64,000 nucleotides of DNA from Mesorhizobium sp. 1M-11 (GCF_001303895.1 NZ_LJSD01000051.1:248001-312000); one strand, 5' to 3'. Shown: positions 16,705 to 25,463, numbered from the stretch's first letter. Made by a program: numbers and translations. Notes: generated by a model from the sequence alone, not told the origin.

Positions 16705-16916
16705 GGAGCGTTTCCGTTTTTGACGGGAACGCTCCAGCTCTTTGTTTCTACGCAATTCCCGACGGAAACCCGCTGCACACTTCTCCTGGAATTGCCCGTT
16801 GTTTTCACGCAATTCCGGACGGAAAACCGCTACGCACTTTTCCTGGAATTGCCCGTTGTTTTCACGCAATTCCGGACGGAAAACCGCTACACACTTTTCC
16901 TGGAATTGCTTTAGCC
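16705..16916. repeat. Repeat D cluster: hairpin plus three tandem 57-bp units
   Basis: A hairpin with arms of type GGAGCGTTTCC is followed by three units containing CGCAATTCCGGACGGAAAAC and CTTTTCCTGGAATTG, repeating with a period of 57 bp; the last two are nearly identical. Because 57 is a multiple of three, three frames stay open as 19-residue repeats, but none has a ribosome site. Single copies lie at 50551-50648 and, inverted, at 62384-62478. No gene is supported between 16593 and 17066. Confidence 0.85.
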
Positions 16917-17066
16917 CGATCACCGGAAGCTGACGCTCGCCTGCACCATACGATGCCATGCGTGCATGGCTTGCGGCCTATGCGGCAGGCATGGCAACAA
17001 ATCCCGGCGCAGTTCGCGCTGCCGATTCCGGCATATCTCAAACACGACCCAACCCAGGAGAGCACA

Positions 17067-17174
17067 ATGCACTTCGACAACCTGCGCCCCCGCTCCGGCC
17101 CTCTGCCCACCGACCTGCTCGCGATCTCGGACAAGATTTCAGATTGGCGCATAGAAGTGGTGGGACATGACTGA
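17067..17174 (+). CDS. Possible 35-codon leader ORF overlapping the glutamine-synthetase-like gene
   Basis: An ATG at 17067 follows a strong CCAGGAGAG site and opens a 35-residue frame (MHFDNLRPRSGPLPTDLLAI at the start) that ends 8 bases inside the next gene. The larger gene's ATG at 17167 has only a weak site of its own (GGTGGG), so passage of ribosomes through the small ORF could couple or gate its translation. The peptide has no family I recognise and lacks a run of one amino acid as in attenuators. Confidence 0.45.
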   Translation: MHFDNLRPRSGPLPTDLLAISDKISDWRIEVVGHD

Positions 17175-18525
17175 TACGGCGAACTGGCTCGAACAACAGG
17201 CGATCTCGGAAGTCGAGTGCCTGGTACCTGACATGAATGGTGTGCTGCGCGGCAAGATCGTGCCTGCACCGAAACTGCTGGCGGCGCCCGACGATGCCGC
17301 GATCATGCTGCCGAACAGCGCCTTCATGGTGGCGGTGACCGGCCACTACACCGGCGCCATCGATGACGAAAGCGCCTACCAGGATGCCGACATGCGGCTC
17401 CAGCCCGACCTCGCCAGCCTTTGCCTGGCGGCGGGAACCCGACCCGGCCAAACCCCAACAAGAGCTTATGTCTTCTGCGATGCCTTTGCCCAGGACGGCA
17501 CGCCGTGGCCGTCGTCGCCGCGACAGGTGCTGAAGTCGGTGATCGCGCTCTTTGAGGCGCGCGGCTGGCGACCGGTGATGGCACCGGAACTGGAATTTTA
17601 TCTCACCGCGCCGAACCCGGACCCGACCATTCCGCCCGGCGCGCCTGTCGGCGTTTCCGGTCGCGCCGAGACTTCGGCGGCACCCTACGACATGGAAGCG
17701 CTCGGCGAGTTCCAGCCGGTCATCGACGAGATCTACCGGCAGGCCGGGGTGATGTCGCTGCCGCTGGACACGATGATCCACGAAACCGGCCCCGGCCAGC
17801 TCGAGATCAACTTCAAGCATGGCGACCCGCTGCGGCTTGCCGACCAGGTGCTGCTGTTCAAACGACTGGTTCGCCAAGTGGCGCGCGAGCACGGGCTGGC
17901 GGCCACCTTCATGGCCAAGCCCATCGCCGAGCAGGCCAGCAGCTCGATGCACCTGCACATGTCGGTGGTTGATGGGACAAGCGGCGTCAACCTGTTCGCC
18001 GACGCGGATGACGGCGACAGCACGCTGTTCTCGCATTTCATCGGCGGGCTGCAGGCCTATGTGCCGCAGGCCATGCCGCTGTTCGCGCCCAATGTGAACT
18101 CGTTCCGCCGGCTGAAGCCGGGGTTCAGCGCACCGAACAATGTCGAATGGGCGCGCGACAACCGCACCTGCGGCCTGCGCGTACCTGGCTCGAAACGCAT
18201 CGGCCGGCGCGTCGAGAACCGGCTGCCGGGCGCCGACGCCAATCCCTATCTCGCCATGGCCGGATCGCTGCTGTGCGGCTATCTCGGCATCGAAGAGGGG
18301 CTGGAACGGCGGGCGGAAGCGCCAGCCAATGCCTACACGATCAAGCCCGATTTGCCGCGCACGCTGGAGGATGCGCTGGCGCGCCTCGATGGTTGCGAGC
18401 CGGTACGCCGGTTGCTCGGCCATACGTTCACCAACGCCTTCCTGCGCCTGAAGCAGGTCGAGCTCGACAACTTCCAGGGCGTCATCACCGCCTGGGAGCG
18501 CGATCACCTCTTCGGGAGGGTGTGA
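17167..18525 (+). CDS. Glutamine synthetase family enzyme, gamma-glutamylpolyamine synthetase type
   Basis: A 452-residue GS-fold ligase that would join glutamate to an amine with ATP. The N-terminal beta-grasp region reads EVECLVPDMNGVLRGKIVP, as in PuuA-like proteins. Catalytic blocks seen are PELEFYLT, GQLEINFKHGDPLRLADQ, SSSMHLHMSV, NSFRRLKPG and NRTCGLRVPG. Length and sequence style match PuuA rather than the nitrogen-assimilating GlnA, and the regulatory adenylylation Tyr region of GlnA is absent. The FAD oxidase gene two bases downstream fits a gamma-glutamylputrescine pathway. The amine could be putrescine, ethanolamine or another; the context only favours a polyamine. Confidence 0.85.
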   Translation: MTDTANWLEQQAISEVECLVPDMNGVLRGKIVPAPKLLAAPDDAAIMLPNSAFMVAVTGHYTGAIDDESAYQDADMRLQPDLASLCLAAGTRPGQTPTRAYVFCDAFAQDGTPWPSSPRQVLKSVIALFEARGWRPVMAPELEFYLTAPNPDPTIPPGAPVGVSGRAETSAAPYDMEALGEFQPVIDEIYRQAGVMSLPLDTMIHETGPGQLEINFKHGDPLRLADQVLLFKRLVRQVAREHGLAATFMAKPIAEQASSSMHLHMSVVDGTSGVNLFADADDGDSTLFSHFIGGLQAYVPQAMPLFAPNVNSFRRLKPGFSAPNNVEWARDNRTCGLRVPGSKRIGRRVENRLPGADANPYLAMAGSLLCGYLGIEEGLERRAEAPANAYTIKPDLPRTLEDALARLDGCEPVRRLLGHTFTNAFLRLKQVELDNFQGVITAWERDHLFGRV

Positions 18526-18527
18526 TC

Positions 18528-19814
18528 ATGGGCTTCAATTCCGGTCTTGATATGGAGCGGTCCTACTATGCGGCGACGGCCAGTCCGGCGCCGCATCATG
18601 CGCCGCTCGCCGGCGAGGTCGACACCGACCTCGTCGTGGTCGGCGGCGGCTGCACCGGGCTTTCAGCGGCACTGCACGCCGCCGAGCGCGGACTGAAGGT
18701 GGTGCTGCTGGAAGGCGGTCGCGTCGGCTGGGGCGCCTCCGGGCGCAATGGCGGGCAGATGATCGTCGGCCTGCGCAAGGGAGCGGAAGAGCTGGTCAAG
18801 CTCTACGGCCGCGAGCGCGCCAAGGCGTTGTTCGACCTCGCCTTCGAGGCGTGGGGGCTGGTGCTCGAGATGATCGAGCGCCATGCCATCGACTGCGACC
18901 TCAGGAAAACCGGCCACCTCGTCTGCGCGGTCAGCGACGGCGACATGGCCTGGTTCGAGCGCGAGGTCGAATGCCTGGCTTCGGTGATGGACTATCCGCA
19001 CGCCAGCATCCTGTCCGCGTCGGAATCCTTCGACGCGGTCGCCTCGCGCTACAAGGGGGCGTTCTTCGACGCACTGGGCGGCCACATGCACCCGCTCAAC
19101 TACACGCTGGGGCTGGCCCGCGCGGCAGCCGCCGCGGGGGTGACGATCCATGAGGGCTCACCGGCGCTGCGGCTCGACCGACGCGGCGGCATCAGGGTCG
19201 AGACGGCAAAGGGCGCGGTGCGCGCCCGCCATGCCGTACTGGCCGGTGATTCCCTGCTCGCCGGCATCGATGCGCGTGTGGAAAGCCGCATCATGCCGGT
19301 CGGCAACTATATCGTCGCCACCGAGCCGTTGGCCGACGCCGGGGAGATCATCCCCAGCAACGCTGCCGTCTCGGACTCGCGTTTCGTCGTCAACTACTAC
19401 AGGCTCTCGGCCGACGGGCGCCTGCTGTTCGGCGGCGGCGAGCGCTACACGCCGAGCCCACCCGCCGACATCCAGGCCTTCGTGCGCCCGCATATGGAAC
19501 AGACCTTCCCGCAGCTCAAGGGCCGCCGGATCGACTATGCCTGGGGCGGCCTGGTGTCGGTGACCACGTCGCGCTTTCCGCATGTCGGCCGCGACGGCGA
19601 GGTCTATTTCGCGCATGGCTATTCCGGCAAGGGCGTCATCCTGTCGACGCTGGCCGGCAAGCTGCTGGTCGAGGCGATGAGCGGAGAGACAGGCCGCTTC
19701 TCGCTGTTCGAAGGGCTGAACCCGATGCCGTTCCCCGGAGGCGCCGCGCTGCGCGGGCCGCTCTATGTACTCGGCATGCTGTGGTACGCCATGCGCGACC
19801 GGCTGAAGCACTGA
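18528..19814 (+). CDS. FAD-dependent amine oxidase, PuuB-like
   Basis: A 428-residue flavoprotein of the DAO/GlcD-like family. The ADP-binding fold is TDLVVVGGGCTGLSAALHAA and is followed by GWGASGRNGGQM, a mark of gamma-glutamylputrescine oxidase-like enzymes. Later segments LLFGGGERYTPSPP and the C-terminal AHGYSGKGVILSTLAGKLL complete the FAD and substrate domains. The ATG at 18528 directly follows the synthetase stop. The pair would glutamylate an amine and then oxidise it to the aldehyde, releasing ammonia and hydrogen peroxide. No aldehyde dehydrogenase or PuuD hydrolase is in the window. Confidence 0.85.
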   Translation: MGFNSGLDMERSYYAATASPAPHHAPLAGEVDTDLVVVGGGCTGLSAALHAAERGLKVVLLEGGRVGWGASGRNGGQMIVGLRKGAEELVKLYGRERAKALFDLAFEAWGLVLEMIERHAIDCDLRKTGHLVCAVSDGDMAWFEREVECLASVMDYPHASILSASESFDAVASRYKGAFFDALGGHMHPLNYTLGLARAAAAAGVTIHEGSPALRLDRRGGIRVETAKGAVRARHAVLAGDSLLAGIDARVESRIMPVGNYIVATEPLADAGEIIPSNAAVSDSRFVVNYYRLSADGRLLFGGGERYTPSPPADIQAFVRPHMEQTFPQLKGRRIDYAWGGLVSVTTSRFPHVGRDGEVYFAHGYSGKGVILSTLAGKLLVEAMSGETGRFSLFEGLNPMPFPGGAALRGPLYVLGMLWYAMRDRLKH

Positions 19815-19971
19815 GCCCAGGGCAAGCAAGCTGGCGAGGGCCTTGTGTCCCCGCCAGTTCTCTCGGACATCCCGGCCGGATTGGCACGCACTCATCTAAG
19901 CACGGTCTAATGCAATGTTAGGGTTTGGTTGCTAGCGTTCAGTGCAGGAGTGATGTTGGGGAGTATCACTT

Positions 19972-20118
19972 ATGATCGCTCAAAGCCGTGCAGCCCTGGC
20001 TCCACGATCTGCCCGCGAGGACGAGCGTCCTCCATTCCTTGGATTTGCACTCGTCATCATAGCTGCAGGGTTCACCGTGACGGCGATCCTCGGCTGGCTG
20101 CTTCCCGCCCTGGGATAA
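19972..20118 (+). CDS. Small single-span membrane protein (48 aa)
   Basis: The ATG at 19972 has a clear GGGGAG site 8 bases upstream. The product begins MIAQSRAALAPRSAREDERP, then PFLGFALVIIAAGFTVTAIL and a short tail GWLLPALG, that is one transmembrane helix with a charged N-terminus. Such orphan one-span peptides are common in rhizobia; no function can be assigned. It is absent from long-ORF searches because of its size. Confidence 0.55.
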   Translation: MIAQSRAALAPRSAREDERPPFLGFALVIIAAGFTVTAILGWLLPALG

Positions 20119-20190
20119 GAAGGCCCGAGTCGGCAGAAACCGCACGCTTCGTCCCGCGCAGGAACTGCTGTTGACGGAGGCGTATGAATT

Positions 20191-20363
20191 CCCCCTCTCC
20201 GTCACCGCTTCTCCGGCGGCTAAGCCGCCGTAGGCGCCACCTCTCCCCCATTTCATGGGGGCGAGGAACCCAGTCGGACAAACGCTGCATTGCGGCAGCG
20301 ATTCCTCGCCCCTGCCGGAGGCGGGGAGAGGTGGCTCGGGCGAAGCCCGAGACGGAGAGGGGG
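20191..20363. repeat. Palindromic repeat A, copy 2
   Basis: A 173-bp copy of the repeat A palindrome with a divergent left arm (a GCGGCTAAGCCGCCG insertion replaces part of the usual arm). It lies between the small membrane protein gene and the convergent end of the sugar ABC operon, where a bidirectional terminator role is possible. Confidence 0.8.
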
Positions 20364-20435
20364 CCTTAGCTAGCGCCATATCCGATGGAATGGGAGAAGA
20401 CGCCAAGGATTTCGCCAATCGTCAGCGCTGCGGCA

Positions 20436-21500
20436 TCAGCGTAGCCTCCTGCCGTCGTGGCCGAAGATCAGCGCGTCATCCGGCCGAAACGAAATCGGCA
20501 CGGAAGAGCCAAGGCCCTGATCGTGATAGCCACGGCGTTCGACCAGGAGTTTTTCGCCGCTGGACAAGCGGCCGTGCCAGATCGAATTGCCGCCCAGGTT
20601 CTCGATCAGGTCGATCTCCATCGTGAGCGCAACGCCGGCTTCGGCCCCGATCTCGAAATGCTCCGGCCGCAGGCCGACCGTCACCTGCTGGTCGCTGCCG
20701 GGCCTGGATGACAGGGCGGGTGCGAATGCGGTTTCCGCAAGACCGATCGTGCCATCGGGACGCATGGTGCCCTTGAAGAAATTCATCTTCGGCGAGCCGA
20801 TGAAGCCGGCGACGAACGCGTTGTCGGGATCGCGGTAGAGATCGATGGGGCGGCCCTGCTGTTCGATGACGCCGCGGCGCAACACCACGATGCGATCGGC
20901 CATGGTCATCGCTTCGACCTGGTCATGCGTGACGTAGATCATGGTGGCGCCGAGCTGCCGGTGCAGCTTGGTGATCTCGACGCGCATCTGCACCCTGAGT
21001 TCCGCATCGAGATTGGACAGCGGCTCGTCGAACAGAAAAGCCTTTGGGTGGCGCACGATGGCGCGGCCGATGGCAACGCGCTGGCGCTGCCCGCCGGAAA
21101 GCTGAGAGGGCTTGCGCTTGAGCAGCGGCTGCAGCTGCAGCGCGGCCGCGGCCTCGGCGACGCGTTTCTCGACGTCGGCTTTGGCCATGCCGTTCATGGC
21201 GAGGCCGAAACCCATGTTCCGCTCGACGGTCATGTGCGGGTAGAGCGCATAGGACTGGAAGACCATGGCGAGTTCGCGATCGCCGGGCTCTATCGCGTTG
21301 ACCCTCCTGCCCTCGATGAACACGTCACCCCCGGTGACATCCTCCAGGCCGGCGATCATACGCAGCAGGGTCGACTTGCCGCAGCCGGACGGGCCGACGA
21401 AAACGCAGAACTCGCCGGATTCGATGGCGAGATCGACGCCGTTGATGACGTCGACCACGCCAAAGGATTTCCTGACCGTCTTCAGCTCGATTGCGCTCAA
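20436..21500 (-). CDS. Sugar ABC transporter ATPase (UgpC/MsmK type)
   Basis: A 354-residue ATPase: Walker A FVGPSGCGKSTLLRM, signature LSGGQRQRVAIGRAI, Walker B AFLFDEPLSNLDAELR, switch His in YVTHDQVEAMTMADR, then a C-terminal MOBE/OB regulatory domain (from GSPKMNFFKGTM to the end), as in the MalK group. The start is taken as the TTG at 21500 because AGGGAGAG stands at a normal distance; a TTG at 21521 would add 7 residues. It is the last gene of a five-gene operon (receptor, two permeases, fused oxidoreductase, ATPase) on the minus strand. Confidence 0.9.
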   Translation of the reverse strand: MSAIELKTVRKSFGVVDVINGVDLAIESGEFCVFVGPSGCGKSTLLRMIAGLEDVTGGDVFIEGRRVNAIEPGDRELAMVFQSYALYPHMTVERNMGFGLAMNGMAKADVEKRVAEAAAALQLQPLLKRKPSQLSGGQRQRVAIGRAIVRHPKAFLFDEPLSNLDAELRVQMRVEITKLHRQLGATMIYVTHDQVEAMTMADRIVVLRRGVIEQQGRPIDLYRDPDNAFVAGFIGSPKMNFFKGTMRPDGTIGLAETAFAPALSSRPGSDQQVTVGLRPEHFEIGAEAGVALTMEIDLIENLGGNSIWHGRLSSGEKLLVERRGYHDQGLGSSVPISFRPDDALIFGHDGRRLR

Positions 21501-21540
21501 TGCATGGCTCTCCCTGCTCAACAGATGCTTTTGGACGAAT

Positions 21541-23571
21541 TCAACCGGCCTTGCGCTGTGGCGCCGGCCCGTTGACCAGCCAGTCGAGATCCGCTTCCGA
21601 CAGCGTTATGTCGAGCGCCCGCAGGCTGTCGTCCAGCTCGGCCAATGTCCTTGGGCCGATCAGCGGGACGGACGGGAAAGGCTGCGCGAGCACATAGGCC
21701 AGCGCCACGTGGATCGGGCTCTTGCCGAGGCGGCCGGCCAGTTCGATCGCCCGGTCGCGCCGGGCGAAATTGTCCTCGGAATACCAGACCCGCACCAGTT
21801 CCTCGCTGTCCAGCCTGTCGCGGCCGGCACGCTCGGTGAAGAAGCCGCGCCCCTGGCTCGACCAGGCAAAATTCGGCATCTGCCTTTGGATCAGCCACTG
21901 CCTCCAGGCAGCGTCGGACGAGGCGACGCAGCCGTCCCAGATCGGCACCAGCATCTCGGCCAGCGAAAAATTGTTCGACAATGCACCGGGAGCCTGCCTG
22001 CCGTTCTTTTCGGCATAGTCGATTGCCGCCGCCATGCGCTCGCGCGACCAGTTGGAGCCGCCGAACGGACCACGGATGCGGCCCGCTTGCACCTCGGCAT
22101 CCATCGCGTCGACGAATTCGCCGACCGGCACCTCCTGATTGTCGCGGTGCATGAAATAGAGGTCGACATGATCGGTCTGCAGCCGGTCGAGCGACTGCGT
22201 GAGCTGCCTGCCGATCGCGTCGGGCGTGCAGAACGGCGTGTGGGCGCCCTTGCCGATGATCACCGACTCCGCGCGGGTGCCGCGATTGCGGTGCCATTCG
22301 CCGAACAGTTTCTCGGTATAGCCGCCGCCATAGACGAAGGCCGTGTCGAAGAGATTGCCGCCGGCTTCGAAGAAGGCATCGAGCAGGATCGCGCCGGACG
22401 AGAAGGTGCGGAAATCCTCGAAGCCCAGAGCGAGCACGGAAGACGGCTTGGTGACACCCGGTATCTGACGTCTGGGGATACGCGTGCCGTTGCGGGCAAG
22501 CTTGCGGCCCGAGATCGTGTTCGGGCGCCCGCCGGCTTTCTCGATGCCGTATTCGAGGCCGATCGCGGCGCGCCATCTGTCCATGACGCGCAGATTGCCC
22601 AGGCTGTCGGCCCAGCCCATGCCCGGCCAGACAAATTCCTGCCCGCCTGCCAGGATGGCGTCGCCCGCCGCATCGACTTCGAAGGAATAGAGCCAGCCCT
22701 GCTCGCGGACCTCGACGACCTGCCTGCCGTCGGCGGTGATGACGTCGATATGGCCGGTGCCGCCCTGCTTGCCGGAGGCAAACCAGAAATCGGCAACCTC
22801 GATGCGCCCCTTCGTGCCGAAGATACGCAGCACATTGTCCTGGGTGAGCGAGATGGAGCAGGAAACCTCGGCAACGATCCCGTTAGCGAATCTGAGGAGT
22901 GCCGAAGCCCATTCGTCGACGCCGGTCGCGCCGAGATGGCCGGCACCGGCAACACTTTCGGGATCGAGGAACGGCTTGCCCGCCGCGGCACCGGCGATCA
23001 GGCGGGCCATGGAAACCGGATAGCCGCCGACATCGAGGATGCCGCCGCCGGCCAGCTCATTGGCATAAAGCCGATGCTCGGGCATGACGGACGGCATCGC
23101 ATAGCCGAAGCTGGAGCGGATCAGCCGCACCTCGCCGATGGCGCCGGCCTTGATCAGCTCGACCAGTTTCAGGGTCTGCGGATGCAGGCGGTACATATAG
23201 GCTTCGCCGAGAAACCGGCCGGCCTTGCGGGCGGCATGCATCATCGCATCCGCCTCGAAGGCGGTCAGCCCCATCGGCTTTTCGACCAGCACATGCTTGC
23301 CCGCCTCGAGCGCCTTGATAGCCCATTCGGCATGACCGGGGTGCGGCGTGGCGATGTAGACGGCATCGACGGCCGGATCATCGAGCAGCGCATCGTAACC
23401 CCGCAGGATGCGAGCGCCGGGAAAGGCCTCGGCGAGGCCCGGCTTTTCGGGGTCGCGCGTGGCGATCGCCGCCAGCACGCCGCTGCGCGAATGCGCGACG
23501 CCGCCGGCAAAAGCTTTGGCAATGGTGCCGGGCCCTATGATGCCCCAGCGGATCTTGTTCGACGTGCTCAT
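21541..23571 (-). CDS. Fused Gfo/Idh/MocA dehydrogenase and aldo/keto reductase
   Basis: One 676-residue frame carries two oxidoreductases. Residues about 1-345 are a Gfo/Idh/MocA dehydrogenase: Rossmann start IRWGIIGPGTIAKAFAGG, YIATPHPGHAEWAIKALEAG, the catalytic EKP in HVLVEKPMGL, and GGGILDVGGYPVSM. Residues about 370-670 are an aldo/keto reductase: FDTAFVYGGGYTEK with the catalytic Tyr near 412, IIGKG with Lys near 438, YFMHRDN with His near 474, and a late PLIGPRTLAELDDSL. No stop or shift breaks the join (RRQIPGVTKPSSVLALGFED). It sits between permease and ATPase genes of a sugar importer, so both halves probably act in turn on the imported sugar, perhaps recycling NAD(P)H; the substrate is unknown. 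Confidence 0.88.
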   Translation of the reverse strand: MSTSNKIRWGIIGPGTIAKAFAGGVAHSRSGVLAAIATRDPEKPGLAEAFPGARILRGYDALLDDPAVDAVYIATPHPGHAEWAIKALEAGKHVLVEKPMGLTAFEADAMMHAARKAGRFLGEAYMYRLHPQTLKLVELIKAGAIGEVRLIRSSFGYAMPSVMPEHRLYANELAGGGILDVGGYPVSMARLIAGAAAGKPFLDPESVAGAGHLGATGVDEWASALLRFANGIVAEVSCSISLTQDNVLRIFGTKGRIEVADFWFASGKQGGTGHIDVITADGRQVVEVREQGWLYSFEVDAAGDAILAGGQEFVWPGMGWADSLGNLRVMDRWRAAIGLEYGIEKAGGRPNTISGRKLARNGTRIPRRQIPGVTKPSSVLALGFEDFRTFSSGAILLDAFFEAGGNLFDTAFVYGGGYTEKLFGEWHRNRGTRAESVIIGKGAHTPFCTPDAIGRQLTQSLDRLQTDHVDLYFMHRDNQEVPVGEFVDAMDAEVQAGRIRGPFGGSNWSRERMAAAIDYAEKNGRQAPGALSNNFSLAEMLVPIWDGCVASSDAAWRQWLIQRQMPNFAWSSQGRGFFTERAGRDRLDSEELVRVWYSEDNFARRDRAIELAGRLGKSPIHVALAYVLAQPFPSVPLIGPRTLAELDDSLRALDITLSEADLDWLVNGPAPQRKAG

Positions 23572-23605
23572 GATGGTCTCCTGGATTGGCGGTGGGCTGA
23601 AACGG

Positions 23606-24433
23606 TCACTTGACCGCTCCGGCCGAGATTCCGGCGATGAAATGGCGCTGCAGGGCGACGAACAGGACGAGCATCGGTGCGGTGAGCACCACTGCCCCGA
23701 CCATGATGCCGCCCCAGGACACTTTGGTGAGGCCGATCAGGCTGCCCAGCGCCACCGGCGCGGTCATCATCTCCGGCCGGCTGTTGACCAGCAGCGGCCA
23801 CAGATAATTGTTCCAGCTGTGCAGGAAGAGGATGATCGACAGCGCGGCCAGCGTCGGCCGCGTCATCGGCAGCGCGATGTGGAAGAAGGTGCGCCATTCG
23901 CCGATGCCCTCGACGCGCGCCGCATCGAAGACCTCTTCCGGCAGCATGGTGAAGGACTGGCGCATGAACAGCACGCCGAGCGAATTGAACAGCGGCGGCA
24001 CGATCAGCGCGAACCAGCTGTTGGCCATGTTGAAGTCGCGCGCCACCATGATGAACTGCGGGATGACGACGACGAAATAGGGCAAGGTGATCGTGCCGAA
24101 GATGATGCCGATCACCGCCGTGCGGCCGACGAAGCGATAGCGGGCCAGCGCCCAGCCGGCCATCGATGTGAGCGCCACCGAAATCAGCGTGTAGACCGAC
24201 GCAACGCCGATCGAGATCGACATGGCGCGGATGAAATCCGTGTCGTGCTGCAGATTGGCGAAATTGTCGGCGAAGGCCGTCGACGGCAGCAATTCGATGC
24301 CCGCGCCGAAGATGCCGTCGTCGGGCAGTGTGGCGAAGACGAACATCGTCCACAGCGGGAACAGCCAGATCAGCGCCAGCGGCAGAAGCACGGCGTGGAG
24401 TGCCAGGGCACGACCCGTTCGGGCGGTGAACAT
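23606..24433 (-). CDS. Carbohydrate ABC transporter permease (MalG type)
   Basis: A 275-residue inner-membrane permease. The start MFTARTGRALALHAVLLPLA leads into the first membrane helix; the EAA loop is EEVFDAARVEGIGEWRTFFH, followed by IALPMTRPTLAALSI and the usual short C-terminal QRHFIAGISAGAVK ending, the mark of MalG-type permeases. The ATG at 24433 overlaps the stop of the partner permease. It forms the channel with the MalF-type protein. Confidence 0.9.
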   Translation of the reverse strand: MFTARTGRALALHAVLLPLALIWLFPLWTMFVFATLPDDGIFGAGIELLPSTAFADNFANLQHDTDFIRAMSISIGVASVYTLISVALTSMAGWALARYRFVGRTAVIGIIFGTITLPYFVVVIPQFIMVARDFNMANSWFALIVPPLFNSLGVLFMRQSFTMLPEEVFDAARVEGIGEWRTFFHIALPMTRPTLAALSIILFLHSWNNYLWPLLVNSRPEMMTAPVALGSLIGLTKVSWGGIMVGAVVLTAPMLVLFVALQRHFIAGISAGAVK

Positions 24434-25293
24434 CAGCGGCGCTCCTTTCCGGCCCACATGTTGAGCAGCGAGAGCGCCATGGCGATTGCCGCGATGGTGT
24501 AGGCGATGGCCGACGCATAGCCGAAGTTGAAGGACAGGAAGCCCTGTCGGTAGAGCAGCATGCCCAGCGTTTCGGTGGCACCGCCAGGACCGCCGCGGTT
24601 GGTGATGAGGAACGGTTCGGTGAACAGCTGCATGGTGCCGATGATCGACAGCACGATGCAGAACAGGATGATTGGCCGCAGAAGCGGCACGGTGATGAAC
24701 AGGAACTGGCGTGTCTTCGAGACCTTGTCGAGGGTCGCGGCCTCGTAGAGGTCCTGGGGAATGGACTGCAGGCCGGCCAGGATCAGGATGGCGTTGTAGC
24801 CGGCCCAGCGCCAGGTGACGGCAATGATGATCAGCGCCATGGCCGCGGTCGGGTTCGAGGTCCAGGACACGGGCGCGATGCCGATCAGGGCCAGCAGCTT
24901 GTTGATGATGCCGAACTCGTAGTTGAACATCAGCCGAAACACGGCGGCATAGGCGACTTCGCCCACCACGACGGGTGCGAAGAAGGCGAAGCGGAACAGG
25001 CCGCGCGCCTTGAGCAGAGGCGAGTGCAGCAGCACGGCCAGCACGGTTGCCAGCGTAATCATCACCGGCACCTGAACGACGAGGATGATGAGCGTGTTCT
25101 TCAGCGCGTTGGCGAAGGCCGGATCGACCAGCAGGCGGCCCCAATTGGCCTGCGGCGCGAATGTCCACGGCAGGCGGCGCGTGTTGAGGAACGACATCCA
25201 GAACGAGCTGATGATCGGCCACACCCAGAAGGCGAGGAAGATCAAAAGGTACGGCGTCAGAAAACCGTAGGCGGTGAGTGTGCGGGGCCGCAT
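24433..25293 (-). CDS. Sugar ABC transporter permease (MalF/UgpA type)
   Basis: A 286-residue permease: TAYGFLTPYLLIFLAFWVWP at the start, then FWMSFLNTRRLPW, and the EAA loop DLYEAATLDKVSKTRQFLFI followed by TVPLLRPIILF. The start at 25293 has a GGAG site 5 bases upstream. Sequence upstream in the same frame is the antisense of repeats and the receptor gene and is not family-like. Its stop overlaps the start of the MalG-type partner. Confidence 0.9.
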   Translation of the reverse strand: MRPRTLTAYGFLTPYLLIFLAFWVWPIISSFWMSFLNTRRLPWTFAPQANWGRLLVDPAFANALKNTLIILVVQVPVMITLATVLAVLLHSPLLKARGLFRFAFFAPVVVGEVAYAAVFRLMFNYEFGIINKLLALIGIAPVSWTSNPTAAMALIIIAVTWRWAGYNAILILAGLQSIPQDLYEAATLDKVSKTRQFLFITVPLLRPIILFCIVLSIIGTMQLFTEPFLITNRGGPGGATETLGMLLYRQGFLSFNFGYASAIAYTIAAIAMALSLLNMWAGKERR

Positions 25294-25343
25294 TCCAACT
25301 CCAGGAGACGTGAGACGCCGGCGACGAGCGCAGGTTCGAGGGG

Positions 25344-25455
25344 CTAGAGCGTCCGTTGCGCGTCCGACTGGACGCTCTAGCCCCGCTGCCGGCACTGTCC
25401 TTGGTTGCGCGTGATCTTTGCCCGAAAAGTCTGCAACTTGTTCGGGATCACGCGC
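25344..25455 (-). terminator. Two perfect hairpins between receptor and permease genes
   Basis: An 11-bp perfect inverted repeat (CTAGAGCGTCC at 25344-25354 and 25370-25380) and a 10-bp one (GCGCGTGATC at 25407-25416 and 25446-25455) fill the gap after the receptor gene. Neither has a T-run, so partial termination or 3' protection of the receptor transcript is more likely than full stop. This would give more receptor than permease, as is usual for ABC importers. Confidence 0.45.
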
Positions 25456-25463
25456 TGGGGAGG

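Noticed and set aside
16705..16916. Possible CRISPR array because of regularly spaced repeats
   Set aside because: The units are directly joined without unique spacers and there are no cas genes.
16720..16933. Overlapping 62-64-codon frames made of 19-residue repeats
   Set aside because: They arise because a 57-bp non-coding repeat is a multiple of three; no ribosome sites, and the repeat occurs elsewhere without such frames.
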